DNA from: Candidatus Poribacteria bacterium | GTDB taxonomy: Bacteria > Poribacteria > WGA-4E > WGA-3G | Length of the DNA: 62,693 bases | Assembly: GCA_022824265.1 (NCBI GenBank) | Contig: JAJEAG010000094.1 | Span: 1-62,693, forward strand | Direction: 5' to 3' | Shown here: positions 41,152 to 50,100 of the stretch, one piece after another | Layout: each line of letters opens with the position of its first letter | How positions within the stretch are numbered: the stretch's first letter is position 1 | Position numbers and translations under genes: made by a program | Notes under the pieces: generated by a model | What the model was told of the DNA's origin: nothing | Database searches by the model: none | What the model saw: the letters and a program-made list of their open reading frames with translations, nothing else

Positions 41152-43701
41152 CTACAAAGTATCCGATATAATTGATACTTTCCCTTGGTTCCCATCAACT
41201 TGAAGCATTTGTCCGTCAGTAATATTTTGTGTGGCATTTGGGATGTTCGCCACTGCAGGAACACCGTACTCCCTTGCAACAACCGCGCCATGCGACAGTA
41301 AACCACCACGTTCCATCACCAATCCAGCTGCATGTAAAAACAGAGGTGTCCATGCTGGGTCTGTGGATGGACAAACAAGAATATAATCACGTTCATTAGG
41401 TTGGATATCGGATGGATCTAATAAAACACGCGCTTGTCCTTTTGCTACACCGGTGGAAACACCTACACCTGAGTATGTATCCGAACTATCCAACGTTAAT
41501 GTTGTGCCTATGCAATCCAACGAATCGCTAAAGATGACATCTGGCACATCAATCTGTAGTAAAAGATCGCGCTGTGTCTTTCGTTCCGCAATTACATCCC
41601 CATATTCTTCACCGTCAATTAGTTGATTCAATTCATCCGGTAAAAGATAGAAAATTCCACCATTTAAGTTATAACGATCATCCAATTCAACTAAGGAACG
41701 TCGAATCTGCTCATATCCGAGCATCAGGTAAAATTTAGCTGTTTCCCGAAAAGGCATATAACGCCTTGTAAAATCCAATTCACCCTCAATCTGTTTTCGT
41801 AATCCTGTCTTTTTTTCAGTTATCTGAGCAAGTTCCTTTTCTGCTGCTTCACGTTGTTCAATTTGGCGTGCCACCTGTTCTTGTGTTTCTTCATTGTTCT
41901 CCACAGTATCATGACGAAAGGATGCGATAATCTGTTTAAGGTAATCTGTATTTTCCCGCCACCTCGGTTGTGCTAATTCAAACTCTCCTACTGCACGATG
42001 TCCATATTCTTTTATGAAATCTTCAAGTGTCATTTCGTCGTTTGCTACTTGCTGTAGCTTCTCATTCGTCTCTACGGTGAGATTCCCGGATATCCCACTT
42101 ATCAATTTGCTTGCAAGGTTCGTTGCGTTTGTTTCATCAATACATTTCTTAAGTGCGATTTCCAACCGTTGCAGTGAAAATGCTGCGAGCACTGTAGCGG
42201 TAAGCACCTTCGGGGCAAATTCATCCAATGTTTTTAAACACCATACTCGAAACTTGTTGACCAACTCCACATCTGAAAGCTTTGAATATGATGATTTTTG
42301 TTCATTCTCAACATCTTCACGAAACTGCGGAAATATTTGTGTTGTCAACTCCTGATCGAAACCGGTGCGAAACTTTCGTAATTGCATTTCTGCTTTTGTC
42401 ATACGGACTATGTAAAGTGGAAGTTTGAACCAAAATGAGGGTGTACTATGCTTAATATCTAATGCTGCTTGAGCATACATCGCTTTCTGTGGTTGCTGTT
42501 TCAGTTCAGCAAAATTATGCACTAACGGGTATCCATCAAAAAACAGTTCTGCTTCACGGTTCAAGTTGACATATATTCTTCCGCAGATGAGGTCCAAAAT
42601 ACCGTTTTTATCTACTTTTTTACTTGGATAAAAACCTAAACTACGATATGCCTTACCTAATCCACCTTCACCTGACATAAATTGCTTCATAATCATCCAT
42701 GTCATTGGCAACGGAGCAGGTAAAACTTCTGCGAGGTTATGATGACTCCAGATTGTGCCACGTGTGTCTGAAAGTGTATTCAGTATCTGAATTTCTGATT
42801 CGCGTAACTTTGCAATTTCACCGTCAATGCCATCAACAGATATTTGCTTCTGTGCGTGAGTTGTAATTGACCTTGCCTGTAACAAGACAAACTTATTATC
42901 TGCAAGTGCCCACTCAATATCCATCGGTTGACCATAGAGAGTTTCTACCTGAATTCCGAGTTGTCCAAGTTGTTTTAATTGTTCATCTGTGAGACTCGCG
43001 ATATTCTGCTGTGAAGATGAAACTTCACTCACACCAGATTCTGTAATCATCTCACGTTTTGATGCAACGGTTTTATCTAATACTTCACCTGTTGTACGTG
43101 AGATTTGGAAACTATCAGGTGTAATATCACCAGATACAACCGATTCTCCTAACCCCCAATTTGACTCAATTATACTTACGTTTTCGTCAAAAGGACTGAC
43201 AGTAAAAAGAACACCTGAAACATCCGCTTGACACATCTCTTGAACAACCACTGCCATTGCTAACCCTTCATTTGCAATACCTTGTGTTTGTCTATATGCA
43301 ATTGCACGTTCAGACCAGAGCGATGCCCAACACGCTTTCAGGGCATCTAAAAGTCCATCGGTTTTTACATTCAAAAAGGTGTCCTGTTGTCCTGCAAAGC
43401 TTGCGGTTTCTAAATCTTCTGCTGTTGCACTGGAACGAACAGCGACAGTGTCTGTCTGCAATTCTTCGCACGCTTTTAAAACCGTTTCAATTAATTCTGG
43501 TGCTAACTCAACAGATTTTACGTTATCCGCATTCTGTTCAGATAAATGATCTACAGAAAAACGGTAGGCATCTGTGGTAACGCAGAATCCTAGTGGCACG
43601 GTAAATCCTGCCTTTGTCAATTTCCCAAGATTCAGACCTTTTCCACCGACATGTGGAATATCATCATCGTCAATTTCTGAGAAACGTTTGATATATGACA
43701 T
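41152..43701 (-). CDS. PEP synthase-like / rifampicin phosphotransferase-like protein
   Basis: An 849-aa protein with an N-terminal PPDK ATP-binding domain (VGGKGLNLGKLTKAGF; SSATAEDLETASFAGQ; DIEWAL; LLQARSIT), a long helical middle and a C-terminal swivelling phosphohistidine domain (GGLLSHGAVVAREYG). The PEP-binding barrel of true PEP synthase is absent. This order and length match rifampicin phosphotransferase (RPH) and related phosphotransferases, which make a phosphohistidine from ATP and pass the phosphate on. The substrate cannot be told from sequence. The start is uncertain: ATG at 43701 begins the conserved domain, but neither it nor ATG at 43758 has a strong binding site. First gene of the five-gene operon. 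Confidence 0.85.
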   Translation of the reverse strand: MSYIKRFSEIDDDDIPHVGGKGLNLGKLTKAGFTVPLGFCVTTDAYRFSVDHLSEQNADNVKSVELAPELIETVLKACEELQTDTVAVRSSATAEDLETASFAGQQDTFLNVKTDGLLDALKACWASLWSERAIAYRQTQGIANEGLAMAVVVQEMCQADVSGVLFTVSPFDENVSIIESNWGLGESVVSGDITPDSFQISRTTGEVLDKTVASKREMITESGVSEVSSSQQNIASLTDEQLKQLGQLGIQVETLYGQPMDIEWALADNKFVLLQARSITTHAQKQISVDGIDGEIAKLRESEIQILNTLSDTRGTIWSHHNLAEVLPAPLPMTWMIMKQFMSGEGGLGKAYRSLGFYPSKKVDKNGILDLICGRIYVNLNREAELFFDGYPLVHNFAELKQQPQKAMYAQAALDIKHSTPSFWFKLPLYIVRMTKAEMQLRKFRTGFDQELTTQIFPQFREDVENEQKSSYSKLSDVELVNKFRVWCLKTLDEFAPKVLTATVLAAFSLQRLEIALKKCIDETNATNLASKLISGISGNLTVETNEKLQQVANDEMTLEDFIKEYGHRAVGEFELAQPRWRENTDYLKQIIASFRHDTVENNEETQEQVARQIEQREAAEKELAQITEKKTGLRKQIEGELDFTRRYMPFRETAKFYLMLGYEQIRRSLVELDDRYNLNGGIFYLLPDELNQLIDGEEYGDVIAERKTQRDLLLQIDVPDVIFSDSLDCIGTTLTLDSSDTYSGVGVSTGVAKGQARVLLDPSDIQPNERDYILVCPSTDPAWTPLFLHAAGLVMERGGLLSHGAVVAREYGVPAVANIPNATQNITDGQMLQVDGNQGKVSIISDTL

Positions 43702-43852
43702 AAGTATAGATTTGGCTGCAAAGGTTGGTACAAGTGGAATTAGTATAGCAGCATCCATGGGGTGTGTAAAGTTTTTCGCACCAAAAATATTACCTAATAA
43801 TATACGAATTTTGAAATAATACAAAAAAATAACATAAAAGCAAAATTTTAAT

Positions 43853-43882
43853 TTGACATTCACTATTTCCTTATGTTATAAT
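43853..43882 (+). promoter_or_regulatory. consensus sigma-70-type promoter with no downstream gene nearby
   Basis: Perfect TTGACA (43853-43858) and TATAAT (43877-43882) with an 18-bp spacer on the plus strand. No coding sequence lies within 900 bp downstream, but copy B of the repeated element begins about 100 bp later, so this promoter may drive a non-coding RNA. Confidence 0.6.
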
Positions 43883-43990
43883 TAGTATAATATATCGTTT
43901 TCAGATTGGACATGAGACAATTATGTTTAAGTGCGTTGATCCTACGGAAACAGGTGTGTTTTTAAATTTTCACTTATATGTTAAATAAAA

Positions 43991-44094
43991 CAGAACCAAA
44001 AAGAAACAAAAATAAAAAAACGAAAATCGCGTCACATTCCTTGTCCTGACTGAATTCATCACGTCATTGTGACGTAACAAAAGGTCACAATTTA
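43991..44094 (+). repeat. intergenic element, copy B (shared with 32651-32748)
   Basis: About 104 bp aligned to copy A, with the same core TCCTTGTCCTGACTGAATTC and a near-palindrome ACGTCATTGTGACGT (44061-44075) in place of the perfect one of copy A. It lies 100 bp downstream of a strong plus-strand promoter, in a 1.1-kb gap with no gene. Confidence 0.6.
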
Positions 44095-44095
44095 C

Positions 44096-44746
44096 CAGGA
44101 TTATTTAGTTTTCGGTTTTTCTGATGCATTTCATCACAAACGTTAATGTAATGTAGGTAAGGTAACGTGAGTTCGGTATTAGTAACGAGTTTAAATATAT
44201 AACCTGAAATCGTAATATGTAACTGTTGAAATTGGTTGAATCCACATCCTAAATTCCGTTGTCATTGTTTTGGTAGAATAATCCGAATTTTCAGAGTCAT
44301 TCTTGACCAAATAGGTCATAATAGCCCTGTAAAACCAGACAGCATATAGGTTCACGACACATGAATAAATTGTTCATTTTTCTGCTTGACTCTGAAAACT
44401 CTGAATCTTTAGAATGAAAGTAGTGTAAATATCATCATATAAAAAGGATCGACTTCTGGCACACAACACTATTCATTAATCGAACTCACGTTAAGGTAAT
44501 ACTTAGGAACTCAACATGGTAGTAGGCACCGATGCAATTCAAACCTAACTATTAGTCCAACTCGTCAACTATAAATTGATAAAACTACAGTATATCTCAT
44601 AAATCGTTTATCCGATCTCTTACAGAAAATCATATCTTCATCGTAGGGGCGAGGTTGCCTCGCCCCAGAAAGAAAGGGAGCCTCTAATCGGGCGGGGAGA
44701 CCTCGCCCCTACAAGTGATTTATGAGATACGTTCTAAATAACCCTG
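44096..44746. repeat. region bounded by CAGGGTTATTTAG-type ends, with nested MITE-like unit
   Basis: The left end CAGGATTATTTAG (44096) and right end (reverse complement of CTAAATAACCCTG, 44734-44746) resemble the termini of the element at 4613-4950. Nested within, 44592-44729, is a 138-bp unit with perfect 13-bp inverted ends (TATCTCATAAATC/GATTTATGAGATA) holding two GC-rich palindromes of the GGGGCGAGG...CCTCGCCCC type. I see no gene. Identification as mobile elements is inference. Confidence 0.45.
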
Positions 44747-44763
44747 ACAATTTACCAACCCAC

Positions 44764-44792
44764 TTGACAGTTCTGAGTGATTTCCGTAAACT
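44764..44792 (+). promoter_or_regulatory. promoter placing the transcript start at the glycosyltransferase ATG
   Basis: TTGACA (44764-44769) and TAAACT (44787-44792) with a 17-bp spacer. Transcription would begin around 44799, which is the A of the start codon, and there is no ribosome-binding site upstream. Confidence 0.5.
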
Positions 44793-44798
44793 GAATAG

Positions 44799-45941
44799 AT
44801 GTTACAAAATGCAACCGAAATACTAACAATTATTTTCTCTGCATTGATTCAGCGGTTGTTTTATACAAAACCTCTGCCCAAAGAATTCACACCTAAACGC
44901 ATTCTTGTAGTCAAACTTGACCATATTGGGGATGTTTTGTTAGCGACACCTGTGTTTTCAAATCTACGCAAGGCTTATCCAAACACAGAACTGCACGCAC
45001 TCACTGGCACTTGGAGTCGTATCATTCTTGAAAACCATCCGGATGTAGATAAGGTTTTAACATACAATTCACCTGCATTTTGTCGATCTGGACAACCAAC
45101 AACAATAAAGGAAACATACCAACTTTATCGACAATTACGTAGTCATAAATACGATCTGTTGATAGAACTACGAGGTGATTTTCGGATTGCCTGTTTTTCG
45201 CTTCTGGATGTCACACCAAAACGCATCAATCGTGCTTCCTTGCAGATAGCAAACAGGTTAGGTTCTCGACAATTTAGTGGCACACATGAAACAATCCGAA
45301 ATCTTGATGTTTTAATGCAAGCAGGTATTCCAACACCGATACAAGAGACTTCATTTGATGTCTCAAGAGAAGATGAAATGTGGGTATCAGATTTCATACT
45401 GACGCAAGATTTTAATATTCAGTGTCCTCTCATTGCTATTCATCCAGGGTCACCGATTCCATTAAAACGATGGAAACCTGAACGATTTGCTGAATTGGTG
45501 GATTGGTTGATAAAACAGAAAAACGCACAAATTATATTTGTTGGTGTAAATGATGAAATTCCAATTATTGAGGAAATCCAGAATTTGATGATAGGAGAAT
45601 CTACTAACATTGCAGGTAAAACTACCATCCCACAGTTAGCATCCATATTAAAGAAATGTAAGCTATTTATAGGGAATGATAGCGGTCCGATGCATCTTGC
45701 TGCAGCAGTAGGTACACAGACAATTGGACTTTACGGTCCTGGCGACCCAACACGATTTGGTCCTGTTGGAGACAAGTGCCAAACTATCCAGAAGAAACTT
45801 GATTGTCCACAGTGCTCAGGTAATACTTGTCGATTTGGGGAAGATGGGTGTATGTCTATTATTCAGGTTGCAGATGTGATTCAATTAATAGAAGATTCTG
45901 GATACCTCACATTGAAATCGGGTGATGTTGAAAAGATCTAA
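44799..45941 (+). CDS. glycosyltransferase family 9 (heptosyltransferase-like)
   Basis: A 380-aa GT-B type enzyme. The N-terminal domain begins ILVVKLDHIGDVLLATPVF, the family signature. The C-terminal domain has LIAIHPGSPIPLKRW and the sugar-nucleotide-binding stretch FIGNDSGPMHLAAAVG, followed by GLYGPGDPTRFGP. A C-terminal cluster of cysteines (CPQCSGNTCRFGEDGC) is seen in many GT9 members. It probably adds heptose or another sugar to a lipopolysaccharide-like glycan. It is preceded by the 1.1-kb gene-free region and followed by 338 bp without genes. Confidence 0.92.
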   Translation: MLQNATEILTIIFSALIQRLFYTKPLPKEFTPKRILVVKLDHIGDVLLATPVFSNLRKAYPNTELHALTGTWSRIILENHPDVDKVLTYNSPAFCRSGQPTTIKETYQLYRQLRSHKYDLLIELRGDFRIACFSLLDVTPKRINRASLQIANRLGSRQFSGTHETIRNLDVLMQAGIPTPIQETSFDVSREDEMWVSDFILTQDFNIQCPLIAIHPGSPIPLKRWKPERFAELVDWLIKQKNAQIIFVGVNDEIPIIEEIQNLMIGESTNIAGKTTIPQLASILKKCKLFIGNDSGPMHLAAAVGTQTIGLYGPGDPTRFGPVGDKCQTIQKKLDCPQCSGNTCRFGEDGCMSIIQVADVIQLIEDSGYLTLKSGDVEKI

Positions 45942-46078
45942 ACCAAGCAATTTCCTAATACAATTGAAGTGAGTATTTTTTATTTACTTTTTAATGTGAA
46001 TTTGGTATATTGATGGCAAGTAACGAATTGTGTGTGAGAGGAAATCAATTTTTAGTGTAAATTATTATCGGATACTAT

Positions 46079-46131
46079 ATTAAGCTGCCCCATTTTGTGC
46101 AGCTTAATCTTCTGGATGCACTATTTTGTGC
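46079..46131. repeat. pair of hairpins sharing ATTTTGTGCAGC
   Basis: A perfect 10-bp stem ATTAAGCTGC (46079-46088) / GCAGCTTAAT (46099-46108) and a second hairpin TGCAC/GTGCA (near 46117-46131). The 12-base word ATTTTGTGCAGC occurs in both. They lie in the 338-bp gap between the glycosyltransferase and DUF4159 genes. They might form a terminator, an attenuator or a small RNA. Confidence 0.5.
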
Positions 46132-46279
46132 AGCAAACATATCACAAATTGGAGATAATCTACATATAACGCCTATTTGTTAATGGCACATAAATTGCAT
46201 AAAGAAGTGTAGGTTTAGTATTATCATATAAAAATTTTGTATCAAAACCGATTACGTATAAATATTATGAGGTGAAATA

Positions 46280-47761
46280 ATGAGTGTAAAAAGAACGTCA
46301 GGTGCCTTAATGACTTCGCTCGTGCTTCACTTAGTTTTAGCTCTTATTGCGGGACTCTATTTTGTAACGCAAACACAAACATTTAAAGATTTAGTTGGAG
46401 TTGAAACACTTGAACCACCAGATCCACCGAAGCCAAAGGTACGAAAACCGATCGTAAAGAAGATTCTTAAACCGATCGTTCCTGTTGAAAGCACGGTTGT
46501 TGTTGAGCAGGTACAAGTTCAACCACGTTTAACAACTGCGTTTGCGCCAAAGGTAACTGAAAATATCCAACAGACGACGTTAGAATTTTCTAACCAAGCT
46601 ATTAAAGTAGATGCGCCGATTAATCCGAACGTGCCAAAAGTTGTTAGACCAAACGCACCAGTTCCGGAGGTAGTAACCCATACAGACTTACCTGTGTCTA
46701 ATGCCCCAAGTGCATTAGCTTTTGCCGGTCCTGCAGCAAGCGCACCTTCTGCTGGTCCAAAAAACATTGCACGTGGTATTGCAGGTAGTCCTGTTCAGGT
46801 AAAAGTTCAAATCCAACGTCCGCCAGGTCTTGCCATGGTAGAAAACGTTGGTGTTGCGCGTGACGCACTTGGTGAAGTTGCTGATAGCATTACGCTTGGT
46901 AACGTTGAAGTTCCACCATTGCCCAAAGGTGAACCGGGTGGACGCGTCATAGGAAAAGGTCGTGACATTCGCGGTGTGCTGCGTTTCACACGAATTCGTC
47001 ATACCCTTTCTGACTGGTGGGCAGACTCATCCTCGTTGAACGCCCTTACCAAATGGCTCAACGAAAAAACCAAGATCAAAACGGACATGAACGTTGAAGG
47101 TGGTTCGCTCAAACTTACCGATGCTAATCTCTATAAAACACCGCTTGCCTTTATGACAGGACACGATCCGGCACTCGTCCGATCACGGAACTTGCTCGGC
47201 AAACAGTACGGTGGTGGTAAAATGGATAGCCGGTTGACTGAATCCGAAGCTGCTGGACTCCGTAAATACCTTGTCGAAAAAGGTGGATTCCTCGTCTTTG
47301 ATGACTGCGGTGTAAATGCACCCGCACAAGCAATGGTCCGTTTGTTCATTGCACAAATGCGCTATGTCATGCCCGAATATCAAATTGAAAGAATTGATAA
47401 CGGACACGAGATTTACGACAATTTCTACGAAATGGGTGGTCCACCCGTCGGATTTGACATTTTCTGGTGGGGTACAAGACCGCCGAGACGGAACTATCTT
47501 GAAGGATTTTCTGTCGGTGAAAAATTATCTGTATTAGTTGTCCGGCGTGACTACATGTGCGCAATGGAAGCTGTCAGTCTGCCAACACGTAGTGTTCACT
47601 ATTCGCCTGGTGTCTATCGCTTTATGACAAACGTAGTCGTTTATGCATTGACACACGGTGCCATTTCCGACTATTCCGGTTATGTCCCCGAAGACACCTT
47701 AGCACAGAAAGAACTTCCAACTCGTGCACCTGAAGCAGCCAAAATTGGCGCAACTGAATAA
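46280..47761 (+). CDS. membrane-anchored DUF4159 protein with TonB-like N-terminus
   Basis: A 493-aa protein. A membrane segment at about residues 10-30 is followed by a Pro/Lys-rich stretch (EPPDPPKPKVRKPIVKKI), as in TonB-type proteins, then a linker rich in Pro and Ala. The C-terminal DUF4159 domain (about 265-475) has YKTPLAFMTGHDP, GGFLVFDDCG and FDIFWWGTRPPRR. DUF4159 proteins are common in gene clusters with VWA proteins and MoxR ATPases in several phyla. The ATG follows GAGGTGAAATA. A strong terminator follows at 47804. Its role is unknown, probably in the envelope. Confidence 0.88.
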   Translation: MSVKRTSGALMTSLVLHLVLALIAGLYFVTQTQTFKDLVGVETLEPPDPPKPKVRKPIVKKILKPIVPVESTVVVEQVQVQPRLTTAFAPKVTENIQQTTLEFSNQAIKVDAPINPNVPKVVRPNAPVPEVVTHTDLPVSNAPSALAFAGPAASAPSAGPKNIARGIAGSPVQVKVQIQRPPGLAMVENVGVARDALGEVADSITLGNVEVPPLPKGEPGGRVIGKGRDIRGVLRFTRIRHTLSDWWADSSSLNALTKWLNEKTKIKTDMNVEGGSLKLTDANLYKTPLAFMTGHDPALVRSRNLLGKQYGGGKMDSRLTESEAAGLRKYLVEKGGFLVFDDCGVNAPAQAMVRLFIAQMRYVMPEYQIERIDNGHEIYDNFYEMGGPPVGFDIFWWGTRPPRRNYLEGFSVGEKLSVLVVRRDYMCAMEAVSLPTRSVHYSPGVYRFMTNVVVYALTHGAISDYSGYVPEDTLAQKELPTRAPEAAKIGATE

Positions 47762-47803
47762 CTATCTATTTTAGTTTTATTCAGTTCTATCTAAATTATT
47801 CAT

Positions 47804-47848
47804 AATCTCCTGATGTTGGTTCATTTGACCATCATCAGGAGATTTTTT
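47804..47848 (+). terminator. rho-independent terminator after DUF4159 gene
   Basis: A perfect 12-bp stem, AATCTCCTGATG (47804-47815) and CATCAGGAGATT (47833-47844), followed by T residues to 47848. This is the clearest terminator in the window. Confidence 0.9.
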
Positions 47849-47945
47849 ATGCCTATGATGAATAACAAAAATACATAGATATTGAACAGAAACCGTGCTA
47901 TCATGCAATCATGAATATAACAACCAATTAGAGGTGATAAATAAA

Positions 47946-48770
47946 TTGAAACTTGGCGTATCCACTTATTCCTATTGGCACTTCACACCTGAACGAGTAC
48001 CCATTGAACATGTCATAGAAGAAGCGGCAAAACTTGAACTTGACGGTATTGAAATCTTGCATCAACAAATGGCATCCGAAGCCACACCATATCTACAGGA
48101 ACTAAAGCGACTTGCCTTTATTCATGGACTTGATCTCTACGCGCTTTCCATCCATCAAGGCTTCGTTTCTCCAGAGGCACACACACGACAAAGAAATATC
48201 AACCACACGATACATTGCATACGACTGGCTCATGAACTCGGTATACCATCAATTCGACTTAATTCCGGACGATGGGGGACCGTTGAATCATTCAACGAGT
48301 TAATGAAAACAGAGGGACAAGAACCGGCACTTCCAGACCACACAGAAAATGACGCGTTTGATTGGGTAATTGCATCAATCGAAAAATGTCTACCAGATGC
48401 TGAGAGATACGGTGTTGTCCTTGGACTTGAAAACCATTGGGGATTGACCTGTACACCTGAGGGAGTTAATCGTATCGTTTCGGCATTCGAGTCAGACTGG
48501 TTGAAGGTTACAATGGATTGTGGCAATTTCCTTTCTGACCCGTACGACAAACTGGAACAGATTGCGCCAGAGGCAGTACTTGTACATGCCAAAACTTATT
48601 ACGGTGGTGGAGAATGGTATTCTCTTGATCTGGACTATGCAAAGATCGGTGAGATACTAAATAGTGTGGATTTTCAAGGGTATGTTTCCATTGAGTTTGA
48701 AGGAAAAGAGGACGCACACACCGGTGTGCCAAAAAGTGTAGAGATGCTGCGTAATAGTCTCAATCTATAA
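47946..48770 (+). CDS. sugar phosphate isomerase/epimerase family protein
   Basis: A 274-aa TIM barrel. It begins KLGVSTYSYWHF; late ligands are glutamate in LGLENHWG, aspartate in VTMDCGNF, histidine in VHAKTYYG and glutamate in SIEFEGKED. The start is taken as TTG at 47946 behind AGAGGTGAT; the frame opens earlier at 47895, but that would add 17 residues without homology value. It is the third family member in the window, in a convergent arrangement with a Gfo/Idh gene. It may act in breakdown of an inositol- or sugar-type compound. Confidence 0.85.
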   Translation: MKLGVSTYSYWHFTPERVPIEHVIEEAAKLELDGIEILHQQMASEATPYLQELKRLAFIHGLDLYALSIHQGFVSPEAHTRQRNINHTIHCIRLAHELGIPSIRLNSGRWGTVESFNELMKTEGQEPALPDHTENDAFDWVIASIEKCLPDAERYGVVLGLENHWGLTCTPEGVNRIVSAFESDWLKVTMDCGNFLSDPYDKLEQIAPEAVLVHAKTYYGGGEWYSLDLDYAKIGEILNSVDFQGYVSIEFEGKEDAHTGVPKSVEMLRNSLNL

Positions 48771-48782
48771 GGTAAACAAAAA

Positions 48783-48800
48783 GGCGGGTTCGGACCCGCC
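48783..48800. repeat. palindrome between convergent genes, possible bidirectional terminator
   Basis: GGCGGGT/ACCCGCC, a 7-bp perfect stem with a TCGG loop, followed by CTAC and a T run on the plus strand. It lies between the stops of the isomerase and Gfo/Idh genes. Confidence 0.6.
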
Positions 48801-48818
48801 TACTACGGTTTTTCATGC

Positions 48819-49931
48819 CTAATCTGATTCCCAAGGGGCAACTTCACCTACAGCGGGTGGTGCTGGAAAGCGACTAACCACATCCACCGGTCGACCCAAA
48901 TCTGATGATTCAAGTACCCTTTCACATACTTCTAACACATGCCGAGCCTGTGCACCATTGCAACGTGGATTACGGTCATTTCTGATTGCATCAGCAAAAT
49001 CAACGACACCTTTACCCCAATCCAGACCGGTATGGGATTTTGGCGGGGAGGGCTCATCTTGCCAACCAGATTGCGGTGTGAATTTCTTAATACCTCGACC
49101 ATCGTCATGCGCTTGAAGTGAGAATCCACCTTTTGTACCATGAATCTCATAAGGTGGAAGCTGAGAGGTTACGGTAAAACTGTGATATATAAAACCGTGT
49201 GATCCATCATCTTGTGGCACATCAAACTCAAGCACTGCGAACCCATGATCCTTCTCTGTTACTTCAAACTCAGTACCTTGCCGTGGTCCTGTTGTTAAAA
49301 TTCGTTTAGGTACAGCAACTCTGGCAAATCCGTGAACTGTTTTAACAGGTCCAATCATTGTTGTCATAGCAGTCAATGGATAGGGTGCGACATCTCGGAA
49401 GGGACCCGCATGCATTAAAAACGCATCCGCACTTGGATGCCAATGTTCCAAAGGTCCACCGAAATTACCAAGCGTAGATATAACATCTCCAATTTCACCG
49501 TCACGAATCCGCTGCCAGACGTTTTGTTGAACATAACCGAGTATTGCAGATGGCGCACATGCCAATTTTAAGCCGTTAGTTTCTGCTGTTTCTACAAGTT
49601 CGTTTGCTTCATCGGTCTTAATAGAAATCGGCTTTTCAGAATAAACATGTTTACCGGCTTTCAAAGCAGCAAGTGAAACTGGATAGTGAGAGATATGTAA
49701 AGTTAGGTTAACAATCGCTTCCACATTTGGGTCGTTGAACACTGCCTCAAGCGATGGATATACCTTACCGCCGCCTCTCTCTGCAAGTGCCTTTGCGCGT
49801 GCTTCTTCTTGGTCATAATAGCCTATCAATTCAATATGATTGGGATATGCTTGACACCGTGGTTGATAGCCTCCTGCTGCAATCATACCACAGCCAACAA
49901 TAACTGTTCGTAATGGGGTAACGTTAGACAT
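48819..49931 (-). CDS. Gfo/Idh/MocA family oxidoreductase
   Basis: A 370-aa NAD(P)-binding oxidoreductase. The Rossmann motif is VIVGCGMIAAGGY, and the EKP motif with Lys is YSEKPISIKTDEANE. The C-terminal beta-sheet domain spans about residues 130-345. Its N-terminal domain has no long helical insertion, unlike the relative at 17909. It converges with the isomerase gene, with which it may share a pathway. TTAGGAGAAAAT precedes the ATG. Substrate unknown. Confidence 0.9.
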   Translation of the reverse strand: MSNVTPLRTVIVGCGMIAAGGYQPRCQAYPNHIELIGYYDQEEARAKALAERGGGKVYPSLEAVFNDPNVEAIVNLTLHISHYPVSLAALKAGKHVYSEKPISIKTDEANELVETAETNGLKLACAPSAILGYVQQNVWQRIRDGEIGDVISTLGNFGGPLEHWHPSADAFLMHAGPFRDVAPYPLTAMTTMIGPVKTVHGFARVAVPKRILTTGPRQGTEFEVTEKDHGFAVLEFDVPQDDGSHGFIYHSFTVTSQLPPYEIHGTKGGFSLQAHDDGRGIKKFTPQSGWQDEPSPPKSHTGLDWGKGVVDFADAIRNDRNPRCNGAQARHVLEVCERVLESSDLGRPVDVVSRFPAPPAVGEVAPWESD

Positions 49932-50046
49932 ATTTTCTCCTAACTTATAATGTTTCTATCTTGGATTCTCATGCTACAATCCTTTAAGCATATCAAATTA
50001 TTCGTATATTGCCAATTTAAAACTATTCCTGCACCTTGATTTTTCC

Positions 50047-50076
50047 TTGACATCTCAAGAAAGGTCGTTGTAAAAT
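50047..50076 (+). promoter_or_regulatory. sigma-70-type promoter for the lipoprotein operon
   Basis: TTGACA (50047-50052) and TAAAAT (50071-50076) with an 18-bp spacer, about 20 bp before the first start codon of the plus-strand run. Confidence 0.55.
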
Positions 50077-50100
50077 AGTGATTATAGGATGGATAACATT

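Noticed and set aside
41152-43701. True phosphoenolpyruvate synthase (ppsA)
   Set aside because: The C-terminal PEP-binding barrel is absent; the domain order matches rifampicin phosphotransferase-like proteins.
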